Made by a program: the position numbers and the translations under genes
Notes under the pieces: generated by a model
What the model saw: the letters and a program-made list of their open reading frames with translations, nothing else
What the model was told of the DNA's origin: nothing
Databases searched by the model: none
Source: Candidatus Peregrinibacteria bacterium RIFOXYB2_FULL_33_20
Lineage (GTDB): Bacteria > Patescibacteriota > Gracilibacteria > UBA1369 > GWF2-33-10
Direction: 5' to 3'
NCBI GenBank assembly: GCA_001788835.1
Contig: MFXK01000013.1
Location: 18,922 to 82,921, forward strand
DNA: 64,000 nt
Shown: piece by piece, positions 8,389 to 18,790 of the stretch
Layout: each line of letters opens with the position of its first letter
Numbering within the stretch: the stretch's first letter is position 1

Positions 8389-9834
8389 TTATAAAATTAC
8401 CCTACACTTGGTCCCGTTTTTACTGTCCTCGATTTCATAACCTTGGTTTTTGATAATGTTTCGAAGTTCATCTGACTTGGCCCAGTTTTTTTCTTGGCGA
8501 TAATTTTCCCGTTCTTTAATTAAGTCCAAAATTTCGGCAGGAATTTTGACTCCTTTAGTTTGGAATACAGCCAAGACAGTATCAATTTTGGCAATAAAAG
8601 ATTTAATTTCATTTATATCATTTTGATTTAACGTTTTTTCGTCAATCATTTTGTTGACCTGCTTAATGAAATCAAAAATTGATCCCAAAGCTCCAGAGGT
8701 ATCAAAATCATTGTCCATATGTTTTTCGAATGAGTCTTGGGCTGTTTGGATGAGTTTTGTAACTTGCGAGTTTAAGATTCCTGCTTCTTCCTTCGCTAAA
8801 GCTTCGGAGGACAAGTTCGCAGGAATGACAGATGAAGGAGCAGAAATCACAGAATTCAGTCTGAAAATAAATTCATGAAGTCTTTGGAGGGCATTTTTGG
8901 CTTGGTTCAAAACTTCATCTGAGAAATCGATGGGGTTTCGATAATGATTGGAGATTAATAAAAATCTGACAACTAGTGGATCATATTTGGCAAAAATTTC
9001 TTTTAATGTGAAAAAATTTTTTAAGGATTTGCTCATTTTTTCATTATTTACTTTCACAAAACCATTGTGCAGCCAGTATTTAACAAAGAGTTTATTGGAA
9101 AAACTTTCACTTTGGGCAATTTCGCACTCATGATGAGGAAAAATGAGATCAAGACCTCCACCATGAATATCAATGGTATCGCCAAAAATATCGAAATTCA
9201 TGGCGCTGCATTCAATATGCCAGCCTGGACGACCATCTCCCCATGGACTTTTCCATTTTGGCTCATTTGGTTTTGATTTTTTCCATAATACAAAATCTTG
9301 AGGATTGTGTTTATTTGTATCAATTTCAATTCTTGCTCCAGAATTTAATTCCTCTAATTTTTGTTTGGAGAGTTTTCCATACGCTTTAATTTTTTTAACA
9401 TCAAAATAAATGCCATCATCAAGTTCGTAAGCAATATTTTTTTTTATTAAATCCTCAACCATTTTGATCATTGTGGCTATGTGTTCTGTAGCTTTTGGCT
9501 TGTGGTTAGGCGGAAGAATATTCAACTGCTCATAATCTTTTTCATATTCAGGAATGATTTTATTTGCAAGTTCTGGGACTGTTATTTCTTCTTCATTTGC
9601 ACGATTGATCATTTTGTCATCAATGTCGGTATAATTTGAAACAAAAGTAACATCATAACCTTTATAAATTAAATATCTGCGGATTAAATCAAAACTTGCC
9701 GCTGATCGGCCATGTCCGAGATGAGCATAATCATAAACAGTTGGTCCACAACAGTACATTTTGACTTTATTCTTTTCTGTTGGTTCAAAAGTTTCTAATT
9801 TTGCCGTGAGGGTGTTGTAGAGTTTGAGAGGCAT
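8389..9834 (-). CDS. cysS: Cysteinyl-tRNA synthetase
   Basis: 'KMYCCGPTVYDYAHLGHGRSAASFDLIRRYL', 'GWHIECSAM', 'IHGGGLDLIFPHHECEIAQSE', 'KMSKSLKNF'. Confidence 0.98.
   Translation of the reverse strand: MPLKLYNTLTAKLETFEPTEKNKVKMYCCGPTVYDYAHLGHGRSAASFDLIRRYLIYKGYDVTFVSNYTDIDDKMINRANEEEITVPELANKIIPEYEKDYEQLNILPPNHKPKATEHIATMIKMVEDLIKKNIAYELDDGIYFDVKKIKAYGKLSKQKLEELNSGARIEIDTNKHNPQDFVLWKKSKPNEPKWKSPWGDGRPGWHIECSAMNFDIFGDTIDIHGGGLDLIFPHHECEIAQSESFSNKLFVKYWLHNGFVKVNNEKMSKSLKNFFTLKEIFAKYDPLVVRFLLISNHYRNPIDFSDEVLNQAKNALQRLHEFIFRLNSVISAPSSVIPANLSSEALAKEEAGILNSQVTKLIQTAQDSFEKHMDNDFDTSGALGSIFDFIKQVNKMIDEKTLNQNDINEIKSFIAKIDTVLAVFQTKGVKIPAEILDLIKERENYRQEKNWAKSDELRNIIKNQGYEIEDSKNGTKCRVIL
8776..8830. repeat. 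Composite palindromic repeat in-frame within cysS
   Basis: gattcctgc...cgcaggaatgaca with ttccttcgctaaagcttcggaggacaa nested inside; encodes SVIPANLSSEALAKEEAGI. Confidence 0.8.
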
Positions 9835-9860
9835 TAGGGGGAAAATTTTAAATTGAGGAG

Positions 9861-9965
9861 AAAAAGGGTGAAGGTGTGAAGGATGTAGTCAGTAGTCGGT
9901 AGTCAGTTCGAACTGACCACTGACTACTGACTACCGACTACCGACTACCGACTACCGACTACTAC
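9861..9965. repeat. Dispersed repeat with large inverted repeat and GACTACC tandem array between leuC and cysS
   Basis: gtagtcagtagtcggtagtcagtt-cg-aactgaccactgactactgactac (arms about 24 bp, nearly perfect), then (gactacc)n. Related to 14285-14430 and 22486-22645. Confidence 0.85.
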
Positions 9966-11368
9966 AAATATTTCCTTACATCCACAATTCTCCCTTCAAT
10001 TCCTGCAGCCGCGGCCATGATTGGACTCATTAAGAAAGTTCGTCCTTTCGGTCCTTGGCGACCTTCAAAATTTCTATTACTTGTGGAAGCACAATATTGG
10101 CCTGGCTCAAGCATATCACCATTCATGGCTAGACACATACTGCATCCAGGGCGTCTCCATTCAAAACCAGCTTGAATAAAAATTTTATCCAATCCCTCGG
10201 CAATTGCTTGTTTTTCAACTTGTCTTGATCCGGGAACAACTAAAGCTCGTACATGATCAGCTTTTTTATGGCCTTTAACAATTTGACTTGCAGATCGTAA
10301 ATCCTCAATCCTTCCGTTTGTACAAGATCCAATGAAAACAACATCAATTTTTTGTCCTTCCATTTTTTGTCCTTCTTTAAGTCCCATATATTCTAATGCT
10401 TTTTTTGTAGCTAGTTTTTCGTTTTCTGTTTCAAAATTTTTTAAATACGGGATATTTCCGGAGATTTTGATGCCCATGCTAGGGTTTGTTCCCCAGGTGA
10501 CCATTGGTTCAAGATCACTGATATCAATTTCAATGGTTTTATCAAATTTAGCATTTTTGTCAGATTTCAAGGTTTTCCAATATTTTAAAGATTTTTCCCA
10601 TTCAAGCGCTTTTGGAGCAAATTCTTTATTTTTTAAATATTCAAAAGTTGTTTCATCAGTGGCTATCATTCCTGCTCTGGCACCAGCTTCAATCGTCATG
10701 TTGCACAAAGTCATTCTGCCTTCCATTGATAAATTTTTAATTGCTGATCCTGTATATTCAATGACATATCCTGTTCCACCATCAAAACCTATTTCTCTAA
10801 TTATTGCCAAAATAATATCTTTTGCAGTTATTCCTTTTTGAATTTCTCCATTAACTTTGATTAACATTGTTTTTGGCTTAAACTGAAGAAGACACTGTGT
10901 CGCAAGCACATGCTCGACTTCGCTCGTACCTATTCCAAATGCAAGCGCTCCAAAGGCTCCATGCGTTGAAGTATGGCTATCCCCACAAACAATTGTCATC
11001 CCAGGCTGAGTTAAACCTAATTCAGGAGCGATAACATGAACAACGCCCTGTTTTTCGGTATTCCAGTCATAGCAGGTAATTCCAAATTCTTGGCAATTTT
11101 CAACCAAAGTATTTAATTGTTTTGTGGCAATGGAGTCAGCGCCTTTTTTGCCATAAAGCTCGGGGAGTGTTGGGCTTGAATGATCAAATGTTGCTGTGTT
11201 TTTTTCTGGTTTTCTGACTTGAAGATTTTTTTTACGAAGATTGGTAAATGCTTGAGGGGAGGTGACTTCATGAAGCATTTGCCTATCAATATAGATTATG
11301 GCTGGTCCATCTTTCTCCTGGTGTACGACATGAGCATTCCAGATTTTATCGAAGAGAGTTTGAGACAT
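9962..11368 (-). CDS. leuC: 3-isopropylmalate dehydratase large subunit
   Basis: '[15 protein letters not shown]', '[36 protein letters not shown]', '[14 protein letters not shown]'. Start moved to the internal Met because the upstream 20 aa look non-conserved. Confidence 0.97.
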   Translation of the reverse strand: MSQTLFDKIWNAHVVHQEKDGPAIIYIDRQMLHEVTSPQAFTNLRKKNLQVRKPEKNTATFDHSSPTLPELYGKKGADSIATKQLNTLVENCQEFGITCYDWNTEKQGVVHVIAPELGLTQPGMTIVCGDSHTSTHGAFGALAFGIGTSEVEHVLATQCLLQFKPKTMLIKVNGEIQKGITAKDIILAIIREIGFDGGTGYVIEYTGSAIKNLSMEGRMTLCNMTIEAGARAGMIATDETTFEYLKNKEFAPKALEWEKSLKYWKTLKSDKNAKFDKTIEIDISDLEPMVTWGTNPSMGIKISGNIPYLKNFETENEKLATKKALEYMGLKEGQKMEGQKIDVVFIGSCTNGRIEDLRSASQIVKGHKKADHVRALVVPGSRQVEKQAIAEGLDKIFIQAGFEWRRPGCSMCLAMNGDMLEPGQYCASTSNRNFEGRQGPKGRTFLMSPIMAAAAGIEGRIVDVRKYL

Positions 11369-11431
11369 ATAGGAATTTTGAATTAGTCCATACAGAAAAA
11401 TATAACCTTTAAATATAAAGTTTTGCAATTC

Positions 11432-12949
11432 TTATTTTTTCAAATTTAAAGCTCGATTTAAGGCGTTTATGTAAGCTAAAGTACTGGCAACAATTATATC
11501 AGTTGAAGCCCCACGTCCTGTTATTGTTTTTCCTTTATAAAGAATTTTGGCAGTAACTTCTGCCTGGGCATCTATTCCTGCTGTTACAGCTAACATTGAA
11601 AATTCAGTTAGTTTCGGATGTACGCCCATGATATTTTCAATGCCTTGATAAATGGCATCAACTGGACCTGTACCTGTTGCCGCAGTCATTTTGATTTCGC
11701 CAGTTTTTAAATTTTTTAATTGTACTGAGGCTGTAGGGATACTGATGTTACCGCTTGAAATTTGCACTTGGCTTAATGTCCATGTTTCTTGTGATTTTCC
11801 AGATTCTGTTTGAGCTATAACTTCTAAATCTTCATCAAAAATTTCTTTTTTCTTATCTGCTAAATTTTTAAATTCAATAAATGCTTTATTTATTTGTTCT
11901 TTGCTTAAGTCATGCCCAAGTTCTTTTAATTTTTTTGAAAAAGCATGCCTTCCTGAATGTTTGCCTAGTACTAATTTGCTTTCTTCTTTAATTCCAAGAT
12001 CAGAAGCTTTCATAATTTCATAAGTTGATCTTTCTTTAAGTATTCCATCTTGGTGTATACCCGCTTCATGAGCAAAAGCATTTGCACCAACAATAGCTTT
12101 ATTTGGCTGGACTCCTATTCCAGTTATCTGAGTCAAAAGTTTACTTGTTTTATAAATTTCTTTTGTTTTGATCTGAGTTTTTACTCCAAAATATTTTGGT
12201 CTTGTTTTGACAGCCATAACAACTTCCTCAAGTGCAGCATTGCCAGCTCTTTCGCCAATACCATTTATTGTACATTCAACCTGTCTTGCGCCGTTTAGGA
12301 CTCCACTTAATGAATTTGCAACTGCTAATCCCAAGTCATTATGGCAATGAGTTGAAATAATTACCTTATCAATATTTTTTACATTTTTTTTGATATTTTG
12401 AATGACCTTACCAAATTCATAAGGAAGAGAATATCCAACAGTATCAGGGATATTAAGGACATCAGCTCCGGCTTCAATTGCAACAGTCAGAGCTTCGTAA
12501 AGAAATCCAAGGTCAGACCTAAGCGCATCCTCTGGGGAAAAATCAACTCTAGGACAAAGACTTTTTGCATAAGTCACCATTTCTTTAATTGTTTTTAGAG
12601 CTTCATTACGAGTGATTTTTAATTTATGTTGTAAATGTATATCACTTGTTGCAAGAAATGTATGAATTCTGGGTTTTTTAGCGTTTTTCAAAGCTTCCCA
12701 GGCTGTTTGAATATCTTTTTCCAGGCATCTAGCTAATCCGCAAATTTCAGGTTTTGTTAGTTGTTCAGCAATGGCTTTGACAGCCTGAAAATCATCTTCA
12801 GAGGCCATAGGAAATCCGGCTTCAATAACATCAACATTTAGTTTTTCTAGTTGTCGGGCTAATCTCATTTTTTCTGACACGTTCATGGAAAATCCCGGAG
12901 ATTGTTCTCCGTCACGCAGAGTGGTGTCGAATATGCGAAGGTAAGGCAT
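11432..12949 (-). CDS. leuA: 2-isopropylmalate synthase
   Basis: '[19 protein letters not shown]', '[19 protein letters not shown]', '[20 protein letters not shown]', '[10 protein letters not shown]'. Confidence 0.97.
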   Translation of the reverse strand: MPYLRIFDTTLRDGEQSPGFSMNVSEKMRLARQLEKLNVDVIEAGFPMASEDDFQAVKAIAEQLTKPEICGLARCLEKDIQTAWEALKNAKKPRIHTFLATSDIHLQHKLKITRNEALKTIKEMVTYAKSLCPRVDFSPEDALRSDLGFLYEALTVAIEAGADVLNIPDTVGYSLPYEFGKVIQNIKKNVKNIDKVIISTHCHNDLGLAVANSLSGVLNGARQVECTINGIGERAGNAALEEVVMAVKTRPKYFGVKTQIKTKEIYKTSKLLTQITGIGVQPNKAIVGANAFAHEAGIHQDGILKERSTYEIMKASDLGIKEESKLVLGKHSGRHAFSKKLKELGHDLSKEQINKAFIEFKNLADKKKEIFDEDLEVIAQTESGKSQETWTLSQVQISSGNISIPTASVQLKNLKTGEIKMTAATGTGPVDAIYQGIENIMGVHPKLTEFSMLAVTAGIDAQAEVTAKILYKGKTITGRGASTDIIVASTLAYINALNRALNLKK

Positions 12950-12989
12950 AGTTGATAAGTTGTTAATTGTTATTGTTAAATTGTGAGAT

Positions 12990-13265
12990 TTATAAAAATA
13001 CAGAAGTAGCGCCTTTGATTCTGGCCTGGCAACCTAAGCGGTTGATTTTGCCGTCAAGCCCCATATTTTTTTCTGCTGGAGTGGCTGGTTCTAAATTTTC
13101 AGGATTTTTTTCAATCATACACATACAAGTGGTGCAAATTCCCATCCCTCCGCAGGCTGAAATCATTGGAATACTATTTGCTTGTGCTACTTGCAGAATT
13201 GTTTTACCTGTTTCTGCTTCAACAGTTTTATTTTCATTTCCATAAGTAAATTGAATTTTTGGCAT
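12990..13265 (-). CDS. 2Fe-2S ferredoxin
   Basis: '[17 protein letters not shown]...LGCQARIKG' plant-type 2Fe-2S pattern. Confidence 0.9.
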   Translation of the reverse strand: MPKIQFTYGNENKTVEAETGKTILQVAQANSIPMISACGGMGICTTCMCMIEKNPENLEPATPAEKNMGLDGKINRLGCQARIKGATSVFL

Positions 13266-13478
13266 AAAGGATAGAATGTGGAAAAAGATTTTATAATGCT
13301 TGTGCGCTGGCTGAAGTTAATTGCATTAGGACTTTGAAAATTATAATAAACAGTAGAATTTTATTATCTAAAATATAAACTTGCAAGACACAAATTCCTT
13401 TTGTTGTTTTAGAAATTTTGTTTATACTTGAATTGTATTAATACTTTTAACTTTTTTCTTTATACTTTTTGCTATTCT

Positions 13479-14291
13479 ATGCAACAATATTTAAGTTTAG
13501 TTCGGGAAATTTTGCGGAATGGTGAGGAAAGAAAAGATAGAACAGGTACTGGGACGATTTCAATTTTTGGCGCTCAGAGGAAATATGATTTATGTGAAGG
13601 TTTCCCATTAGTCACAACAAAAAAAGTTAATTTGCAAAATATTATTGCAGAACTTCTTTGGTTTTTAAGTGGTTCAACTAATATCAATGAAAAATTAGAG
13701 AGATTAAATGGGAAAAGTTTGCATGAAATTACCAAAATTTGGGATGATTGGGCAGATAAACAAGGCGAGTTAGGTCCTGTGTATGGATATCAGTGGAGGA
13801 AATGGAAAACTTATGATGGTAAATTTATAGATCAGATTCAAAATGCAATTGATATGATTAGGCATAATCCAAGCTCGCGTAGAATTCTGGTCAATGCTTG
13901 GAATGTTGCTGATATTGATAAAATGGCTCTTCCTCCCTGTCATATGTTTTTTCAGTTTTATGTGATTAACGGAAGGCTTGATTGTCAGTTGTATCAAAGA
14001 AGTGCTGATGTTGCTTTGGGCGTGCCTTATAATATTGCCAGTTATGCTGTATTAATGCATATGATTGCTGAAGAATGTAATTTGGAAGCGGGAATTTTTA
14101 CACATACAACTGGAGATACTCATATATATTTGAATCATATAGAAGGTTTGAAATTGCAGTTAACTCGAAAACCGCATGTTTTGCCAAAAATAAAAATTGC
14201 TAAAAAAGCATTTTGGGATTTGAAATTAGATGATTTTACATTAGAAAATTATGAATATGATCCGTTTATTAAGTTTGAGATAGCGGTGTGA
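13479..14291 (+). CDS. thyA: Thymidylate synthase
   Basis: '[33 protein letters not shown]', '[13 protein letters not shown]', '[18 protein letters not shown]'. The ORF track uses an upstream TTG; ATG 13479 fits the family. Confidence 0.98.
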   Translation: MQQYLSLVREILRNGEERKDRTGTGTISIFGAQRKYDLCEGFPLVTTKKVNLQNIIAELLWFLSGSTNINEKLERLNGKSLHEITKIWDDWADKQGELGPVYGYQWRKWKTYDGKFIDQIQNAIDMIRHNPSSRRILVNAWNVADIDKMALPPCHMFFQFYVINGRLDCQLYQRSADVALGVPYNIASYAVLMHMIAEECNLEAGIFTHTTGDTHIYLNHIEGLKLQLTRKPHVLPKIKIAKKAFWDLKLDDFTLENYEYDPFIKFEIAV

Positions 14292-14430
14292 GAGGGGAGG
14301 GAAGGTGTGAAAGTGTGAAGGAGGAGGAAAGAGGATGTAGCCAGAAGTGAGTAATCAGAAATCAGTTCAAACCGATTACTCACTACCGACTACCGATTAC
14401 TTTCTCAGTTCTCAGTTCTTAGTTCTAATT
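14285..14430. repeat. Second copy of the GTGTGAAG / TCAGTTCGAACTGA dispersed repeat family, immediately upstream of folA
   Basis: gaaggtgtgaaagtgtgaagg...ccagaagtgagtaatcagaaatcagttcaaaccgattactcactaccgactaccgattac. Confidence 0.8.
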
Positions 14431-15093
14431 ATGGTTAATTTCAGCATCATTGTCGCAGTTGATTCTAAGATGGGGATTGGGCAAAATGGAATGATTCCAT
14501 GGCATCTTAAGGGTGATATGAAGTATTTTCAGGAGGTGACGAGTGGAAAGTGGCAAGATTCCTGCCTTCGCAGGAATGACAAGGCGGACGGGAATGATAA
14601 AAATGTCGTAATTATGGGGCGAAAGACTTGGGAGTCTATTCCTGAAAAACATAGACCTTTGAAAAATAGAGTTAACGTTGTTTTGAGTAGAAATATTGAT
14701 TATAAAGTTCCTGATGGGGTTTTAGTTTTTAAATCTTTGGAGGAAGTTTTGGAAAGTTTAGAAAGGAAAGATTCCTGCTTTCGCAGGAATGACAAAGGAG
14801 ACAGGAATGATAAAGGAGACGGGAATGATAAAGGAGACGGGAATGACAGTGGAGAGATTTTTATCATTGGTGGTGCGCAGATTTATAATAAAGCAATTAA
14901 AAATCCTTTGTGTACTAAAATTTATTTAACACAAATTGAAAAAGATTTTGATTGCGATACTTTTTTCCCGCAAATACCAAGTAGTTTTGTTAAAACTAAA
15001 GAATCAAATGTTCAAATTGAAAATGGTATAGAATATAGATTTATCGAATATGAAATAGGAGTTATGCGATATGCGACTAGCGAAAACTCATAA
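14431..15093 (+). CDS. folA: Dihydrofolate reductase with in-frame repeat insertions
   Basis: 'FSIIVAVDSKMGIGQNGMIPWHLKGDMKYF', 'VVIMGRKTWESIP', 'IFIIGGAQIYNKAI'. Interrupted by DSCLRRNDKADGND and DSCFRRNDKGDRNDKGDGNDKGDGND. Confidence 0.95.
   Translation: MVNFSIIVAVDSKMGIGQNGMIPWHLKGDMKYFQEVTSGKWQDSCLRRNDKADGNDKNVVIMGRKTWESIPEKHRPLKNRVNVVLSRNIDYKVPDGVLVFKSLEEVLESLERKDSCFRRNDKGDRNDKGDGNDKGDGNDSGEIFIIGGAQIYNKAIKNPLCTKIYLTQIEKDFDCDTFFPQIPSSFVKTKESNVQIENGIEYRFIEYEIGVMRYATSENS
14557..14603. repeat. GATTCCTGC..GCAGGAATGACA hairpin repeat in folA, copy 1
   Basis: gattcctgccttcgcaggaatgacaaggcggacgggaatgataaa. Confidence 0.85.
14769..14851. repeat. GATTCCTGC..GCAGGAATGACA hairpin plus 18-bp tandem repeats in folA, copy 2
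   Basis: gattcctgctttcgcaggaatgac followed by aaaggagac(a/g)ggaatga(t/c) repeated three times. Confidence 0.9.
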
Positions 15094-15137
15094 TTCATAT
15101 CGCGTATCGCACATCGCATATCGCACATCGCACATCT
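15062..15137. repeat. Degenerate ATATCGC/ACATCGC micro-repeat array at the folA/protease 3' junction
   Basis: atgcgatatgcgac...atatcgcgtatcgcacatcgcatatcgcacatcgcacatc. Confidence 0.75.
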
Positions 15138-17566
15138 TAATAATCATAATCATAATCATCAGAAACAGTATCTAATTGAAATATTTTATCAATAATATAG
15201 GATCCTTCACCACGAGTTAAAGCGTAATTAATATCATCAACTCCATAAGGCATTAATTCGAATTTATAGGCAATTTGAAGGTAAGGTATATACCATGGAA
15301 TTAATGATGGAGCTTGCCAGATTTCATATTTATAAAGGGTTAAGGCAATTTTGAAAGCAGCTGTTAATGAAATTTGATTTTCTGGATAAAGATATTTCTT
15401 GTCATTAATTTCTGTGCCAGAAATAGCTTTTTCTTCTTGTGCGAAAGCAATATATGCAGAATCGCCATCAGTATAATTTATGTCTTCAAAACAATTTTCT
15501 TTACAACCCATATAATTTTTTTCAAAAGTTTTTACTTTTTCTCCTTTATCTCCAGTTAAACTTTTTACAGCCCAAATGATGAAATCTTTTCTTGTTAGAT
15601 TTGCAGTTGGGGCAAATTTTTCAGGTATTGTTGCTCCAAAAACTGAATTTTGTGCTAGTTCTTTAATATTTTCTTCATACACATAATTTTCAATATCCGT
15701 CAAAGTTTGACCTTTTGCTTTGCTGAAATCAGGTACTATATACATACCAGTTCCTTTGTTCTCAAATTGCAATGCCTTCAAAATGTTTTGAACTTTAGTA
15801 ATATTTGTTGCAAATTCCTCTATTTTATCAGAATAAGTGATAGATAAATATGAATCAGAAGATAAGTTGATATATATATTTGTTGTGTATGAAGCGGTAG
15901 AAGAATCGTTGTAGTAATCATATTCATAAGTATAGTAGAATCCTTTCAATCCATCGATTTTTAAAGCTCCTTTTGAAATAAATGAATAATATGAAGCACT
16001 TAAATATGAGTCCAAACTTTTAATTGTATCTTTTTTGAATAAATCAAAATCATTTTTATATTTTTCATCTTCATATGAACTTAAATACATTTCAAGATAG
16101 AAATTTGAATCTAGTTTCTTGACAAAATTTGCTCCGAAATACATTACACCATCCCATTCAAAAGTAGCATCATTTAAATAAATTTCATTTTTTAAATCTT
16201 GAGGAAGATTTACTTTGATATATGGATTTTTATTAGTAAGTGTGTAGATAGGTGTGTAATTTATTTTTGACATATCAACTTCAAATGAAGCGATGATTTT
16301 CTTTACATCATCTAATTTTTTTTCATCTGCAGTAGAGTATTCATAAGCTAATGAAATAACTTTGTCTCCATATGGAATATAGTAAGTTATAGAGCTGATT
16401 TTGCCTAATGTCCAAAATTCCAATGATTTTGTTTCAATTACGGCATCATATTTTTCATTTAATTTAGTTTTTTCGTATTTGTATTCATCATAGCTAGAGG
16501 AAAGAGAGCTTTGGTCTTCGCGATATTTCATAACATCATCCAAAGTTACATCATATCCATAAGAAGTTGTAGCAATAGATACATAAATTATCGAATTTTC
16601 TTCATATTTATTTGGAAAAATTGTAACGCTATTTGAATATCCAGATGAATACGAACTTTGATCGTCAAAAGCTCCTTCAAGAGAATTACCAGTTTCCCAT
16701 CCATTAATTATAGAAATTTGATATGGAGGATAGTCGTTCTGATAAAAACCTTTCTCATTTGCATTAATATATGTTTGCATCAGTGAAATAAGTTTTTCAT
16801 TTGCAATTTTATTTACCTGAGGATCAAGTTTAATATTGTCTGTAATCCAAGTGGAAGCTTCAGTAATAGGTAAAAAATATCCAAGAGTTTCAGATGAATA
16901 ACTTGAATTAACATAAGTAGGAATACCAACTAAATTTCCGTTTGCATCAATAGCAGTACCTCCAGAATTTCCAAATGAAATTTTCGCATCAGTTTTTAAA
17001 TATGAAATTGAATCTATATCGAGTGAACCACTGATAATGCCTTCAGTTACAGTTAAAGTTTTTCCGCCAATATCCGGATAGCCAAGTACGGTCAGTTTGT
17101 CGCCGGTTGCCGGTACAGTAGAATTGATATAAGGCAGATAGAAGTTAAAACTTATTTGATTGCCTCTGGCATCAGTTGGATCCATTTTTAGCAAAGCTAA
17201 ATCTAAATCAACATTTCTTTCAATCACTGAAGCGGAAAATTCGCAAACTGGATTTTCGATGTCATTTGCTTTTGTTAAACAAATTTGAAAAGCATCATAT
17301 GGTTTGGTTGAATCATAATAATCCTCAATAACATGATTGTTTGTAAGGATAGTCCCATTGTCATCAATTAAAGTTCCAGATCCAAGTGAATCAGCAACTA
17401 AATTGCCATCATAATCGAGAGTAAAAGTATGGATTTTGACGGTAGGGAGATAAGCGGAGGAAATGTCGGTGGGAAGATAAGTGCTGGCGGCAGAGGAAAA
17501 GAAAGGAATGAATAACAAAATAGAGAATAGAGAATAGAAAATAGAGCGAAAGTGGTTTTTTTTCAT
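15137..17566 (-). CDS. Secreted trypsin-like serine protease with C-terminal S-layer homology-like domain
   Basis: Signal peptide; 'GSGTLIDDNGTILTNNHVIEDY', 'DLDLALLKMDP', 'ISFGNSGGTAIDANGNLVGIPT' (His/Asp/Ser); C-terminal SLH-like repeats. Confidence 0.88.
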   Translation of the reverse strand: MKKNHFRSIFYSLFSILLFIPFFSSAASTYLPTDISSAYLPTVKIHTFTLDYDGNLVADSLGSGTLIDDNGTILTNNHVIEDYYDSTKPYDAFQICLTKANDIENPVCEFSASVIERNVDLDLALLKMDPTDARGNQISFNFYLPYINSTVPATGDKLTVLGYPDIGGKTLTVTEGIISGSLDIDSISYLKTDAKISFGNSGGTAIDANGNLVGIPTYVNSSYSSETLGYFLPITEASTWITDNIKLDPQVNKIANEKLISLMQTYINANEKGFYQNDYPPYQISIINGWETGNSLEGAFDDQSSYSSGYSNSVTIFPNKYEENSIIYVSIATTSYGYDVTLDDVMKYREDQSSLSSSYDEYKYEKTKLNEKYDAVIETKSLEFWTLGKISSITYYIPYGDKVISLAYEYSTADEKKLDDVKKIIASFEVDMSKINYTPIYTLTNKNPYIKVNLPQDLKNEIYLNDATFEWDGVMYFGANFVKKLDSNFYLEMYLSSYEDEKYKNDFDLFKKDTIKSLDSYLSASYYSFISKGALKIDGLKGFYYTYEYDYYNDSSTASYTTNIYINLSSDSYLSITYSDKIEEFATNITKVQNILKALQFENKGTGMYIVPDFSKAKGQTLTDIENYVYEENIKELAQNSVFGATIPEKFAPTANLTRKDFIIWAVKSLTGDKGEKVKTFEKNYMGCKENCFEDINYTDGDSAYIAFAQEEKAISGTEINDKKYLYPENQISLTAAFKIALTLYKYEIWQAPSLIPWYIPYLQIAYKFELMPYGVDDINYALTRGEGSYIIDKIFQLDTVSDDYDYDY

Positions 17567-17629
17567 AATATTTTTTGTAAAATAAAGATTATATAATGTT
17601 AAAGTAACTTAATTTATTGGCATTTTCTA

Positions 17630-17657
17630 TTGACTAAAAATAAATTTTAAGTATAAT
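17630..17657 (+). promoter_or_regulatory. Putative sigma-70 promoter
   Basis: TTGACT (17630-17635), 16-nt spacer, TATAAT (17652-17657), upstream of the ATG at 17684. Confidence 0.6.
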
Positions 17658-17683
17658 TAAAAATATTTTTTAAAAAAAATAAA

Positions 17684-18697
17684 ATGAATGAGTTACCCCA
17701 GGAGCTAGGAGAAATTAATGAAGCAATGTTAAGGCAGGCTCTATTAATACAATTACAACGGTCTGGATTAAGTATTGAAAATTTAATTGGACTTTCAAAG
17801 GCAGAGAGGGGCGGTAGGTCTGATAAGAATAAACAGTTGGCATTGGTAAGCAGTTTTGTTAGAGAAGCTTTGGCGATACGATTGGAAGAAGAAACTGTCG
17901 GGCATTCACTTATGCCTGATGAATTTGGTAGATTTTTTGCGGATCAAATATCGGTTAAATCTAAAACGCCTGATGAAGCTAGTTTAAGGGAGAAAGTATG
18001 GCGGTTGTTGTGGGATGAGTATGTAAGAGAATTTAAAGGTGAGCAAAAAAAACTACATTTCCAGAAAGTATTAAATGACCTATTAACCATAAAAGATGAA
18101 AATGCTTTTTTAATTAATCTTTGCACTTTGATCAATTTTTTTCCTAATATGGCCGCCTTAGAAATTGAACATTTCATTGTAGATTTATATGAGAATCAGC
18201 GACAAGAAAGGTTGCCCGCTTTTGTTACACGAAGAATTGAGGCTTTGAAAACAGAAGATGAAGAGGAGGGATTGCAATTAATGGCTGCTGTTAATCAATT
18301 TGTTATAGATTTAATAGGATCCAGTGGCTTTGAGATTGTACAGCAGTTAGAACATGATTCGAAAAATATGGTAGTGAAGGAATTGCGTGATACTATTTTG
18401 AAATCTTCTGATGCTAAACGAAAAAAATTTATTCGTGATATGAAAAGGCCTGGAGCAGTTTCTTTAAAAAGGGGGAATGTAGTTTTTGATGGACAGGCGT
18501 TAAAAGAGCTTATTGGTTTTTTGATTAAATATTCGGATAATGATAAAGCTCAGGTACAGGTGTATGGACATAATATTACTGTCGGAGAACTTGTCAGGAT
18601 TGTGTCTTCTGCTATTTTGAAATTTGAGACAAAACCCAAAATTGCTAATGAGAATGTTGATATTCAATTTGTAGTAGAAGCGGTGAAAGGGTTGTAG
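17684..18697 (+). CDS. Hypothetical protein (337 aa)
   Basis: Intact ORF with a good promoter; family not recognised. Confidence 0.75.
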   Translation: MNELPQELGEINEAMLRQALLIQLQRSGLSIENLIGLSKAERGGRSDKNKQLALVSSFVREALAIRLEEETVGHSLMPDEFGRFFADQISVKSKTPDEASLREKVWRLLWDEYVREFKGEQKKLHFQKVLNDLLTIKDENAFLINLCTLINFFPNMAALEIEHFIVDLYENQRQERLPAFVTRRIEALKTEDEEEGLQLMAAVNQFVIDLIGSSGFEIVQQLEHDSKNMVVKELRDTILKSSDAKRKKFIRDMKRPGAVSLKRGNVVFDGQALKELIGFLIKYSDNDKAQVQVYGHNITVGELVRIVSSAILKFETKPKIANENVDIQFVVEAVKGL

Positions 18698-18790
18698 GTT
18701 GTAAATATAAACTATCTTCGCAAAAATGGCAGTTCTTGATTTAATTATTTAGTCATGAATATGATATAATATGATAATTATAATATTTTT

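Noticed and set aside
14569-14851. Frame-disrupting insertion making folA a pseudogene
   Set aside because: The reading frame is maintained through both repeats and conserved DHFR blocks lie on both sides, so an in-frame insertion is the better description.
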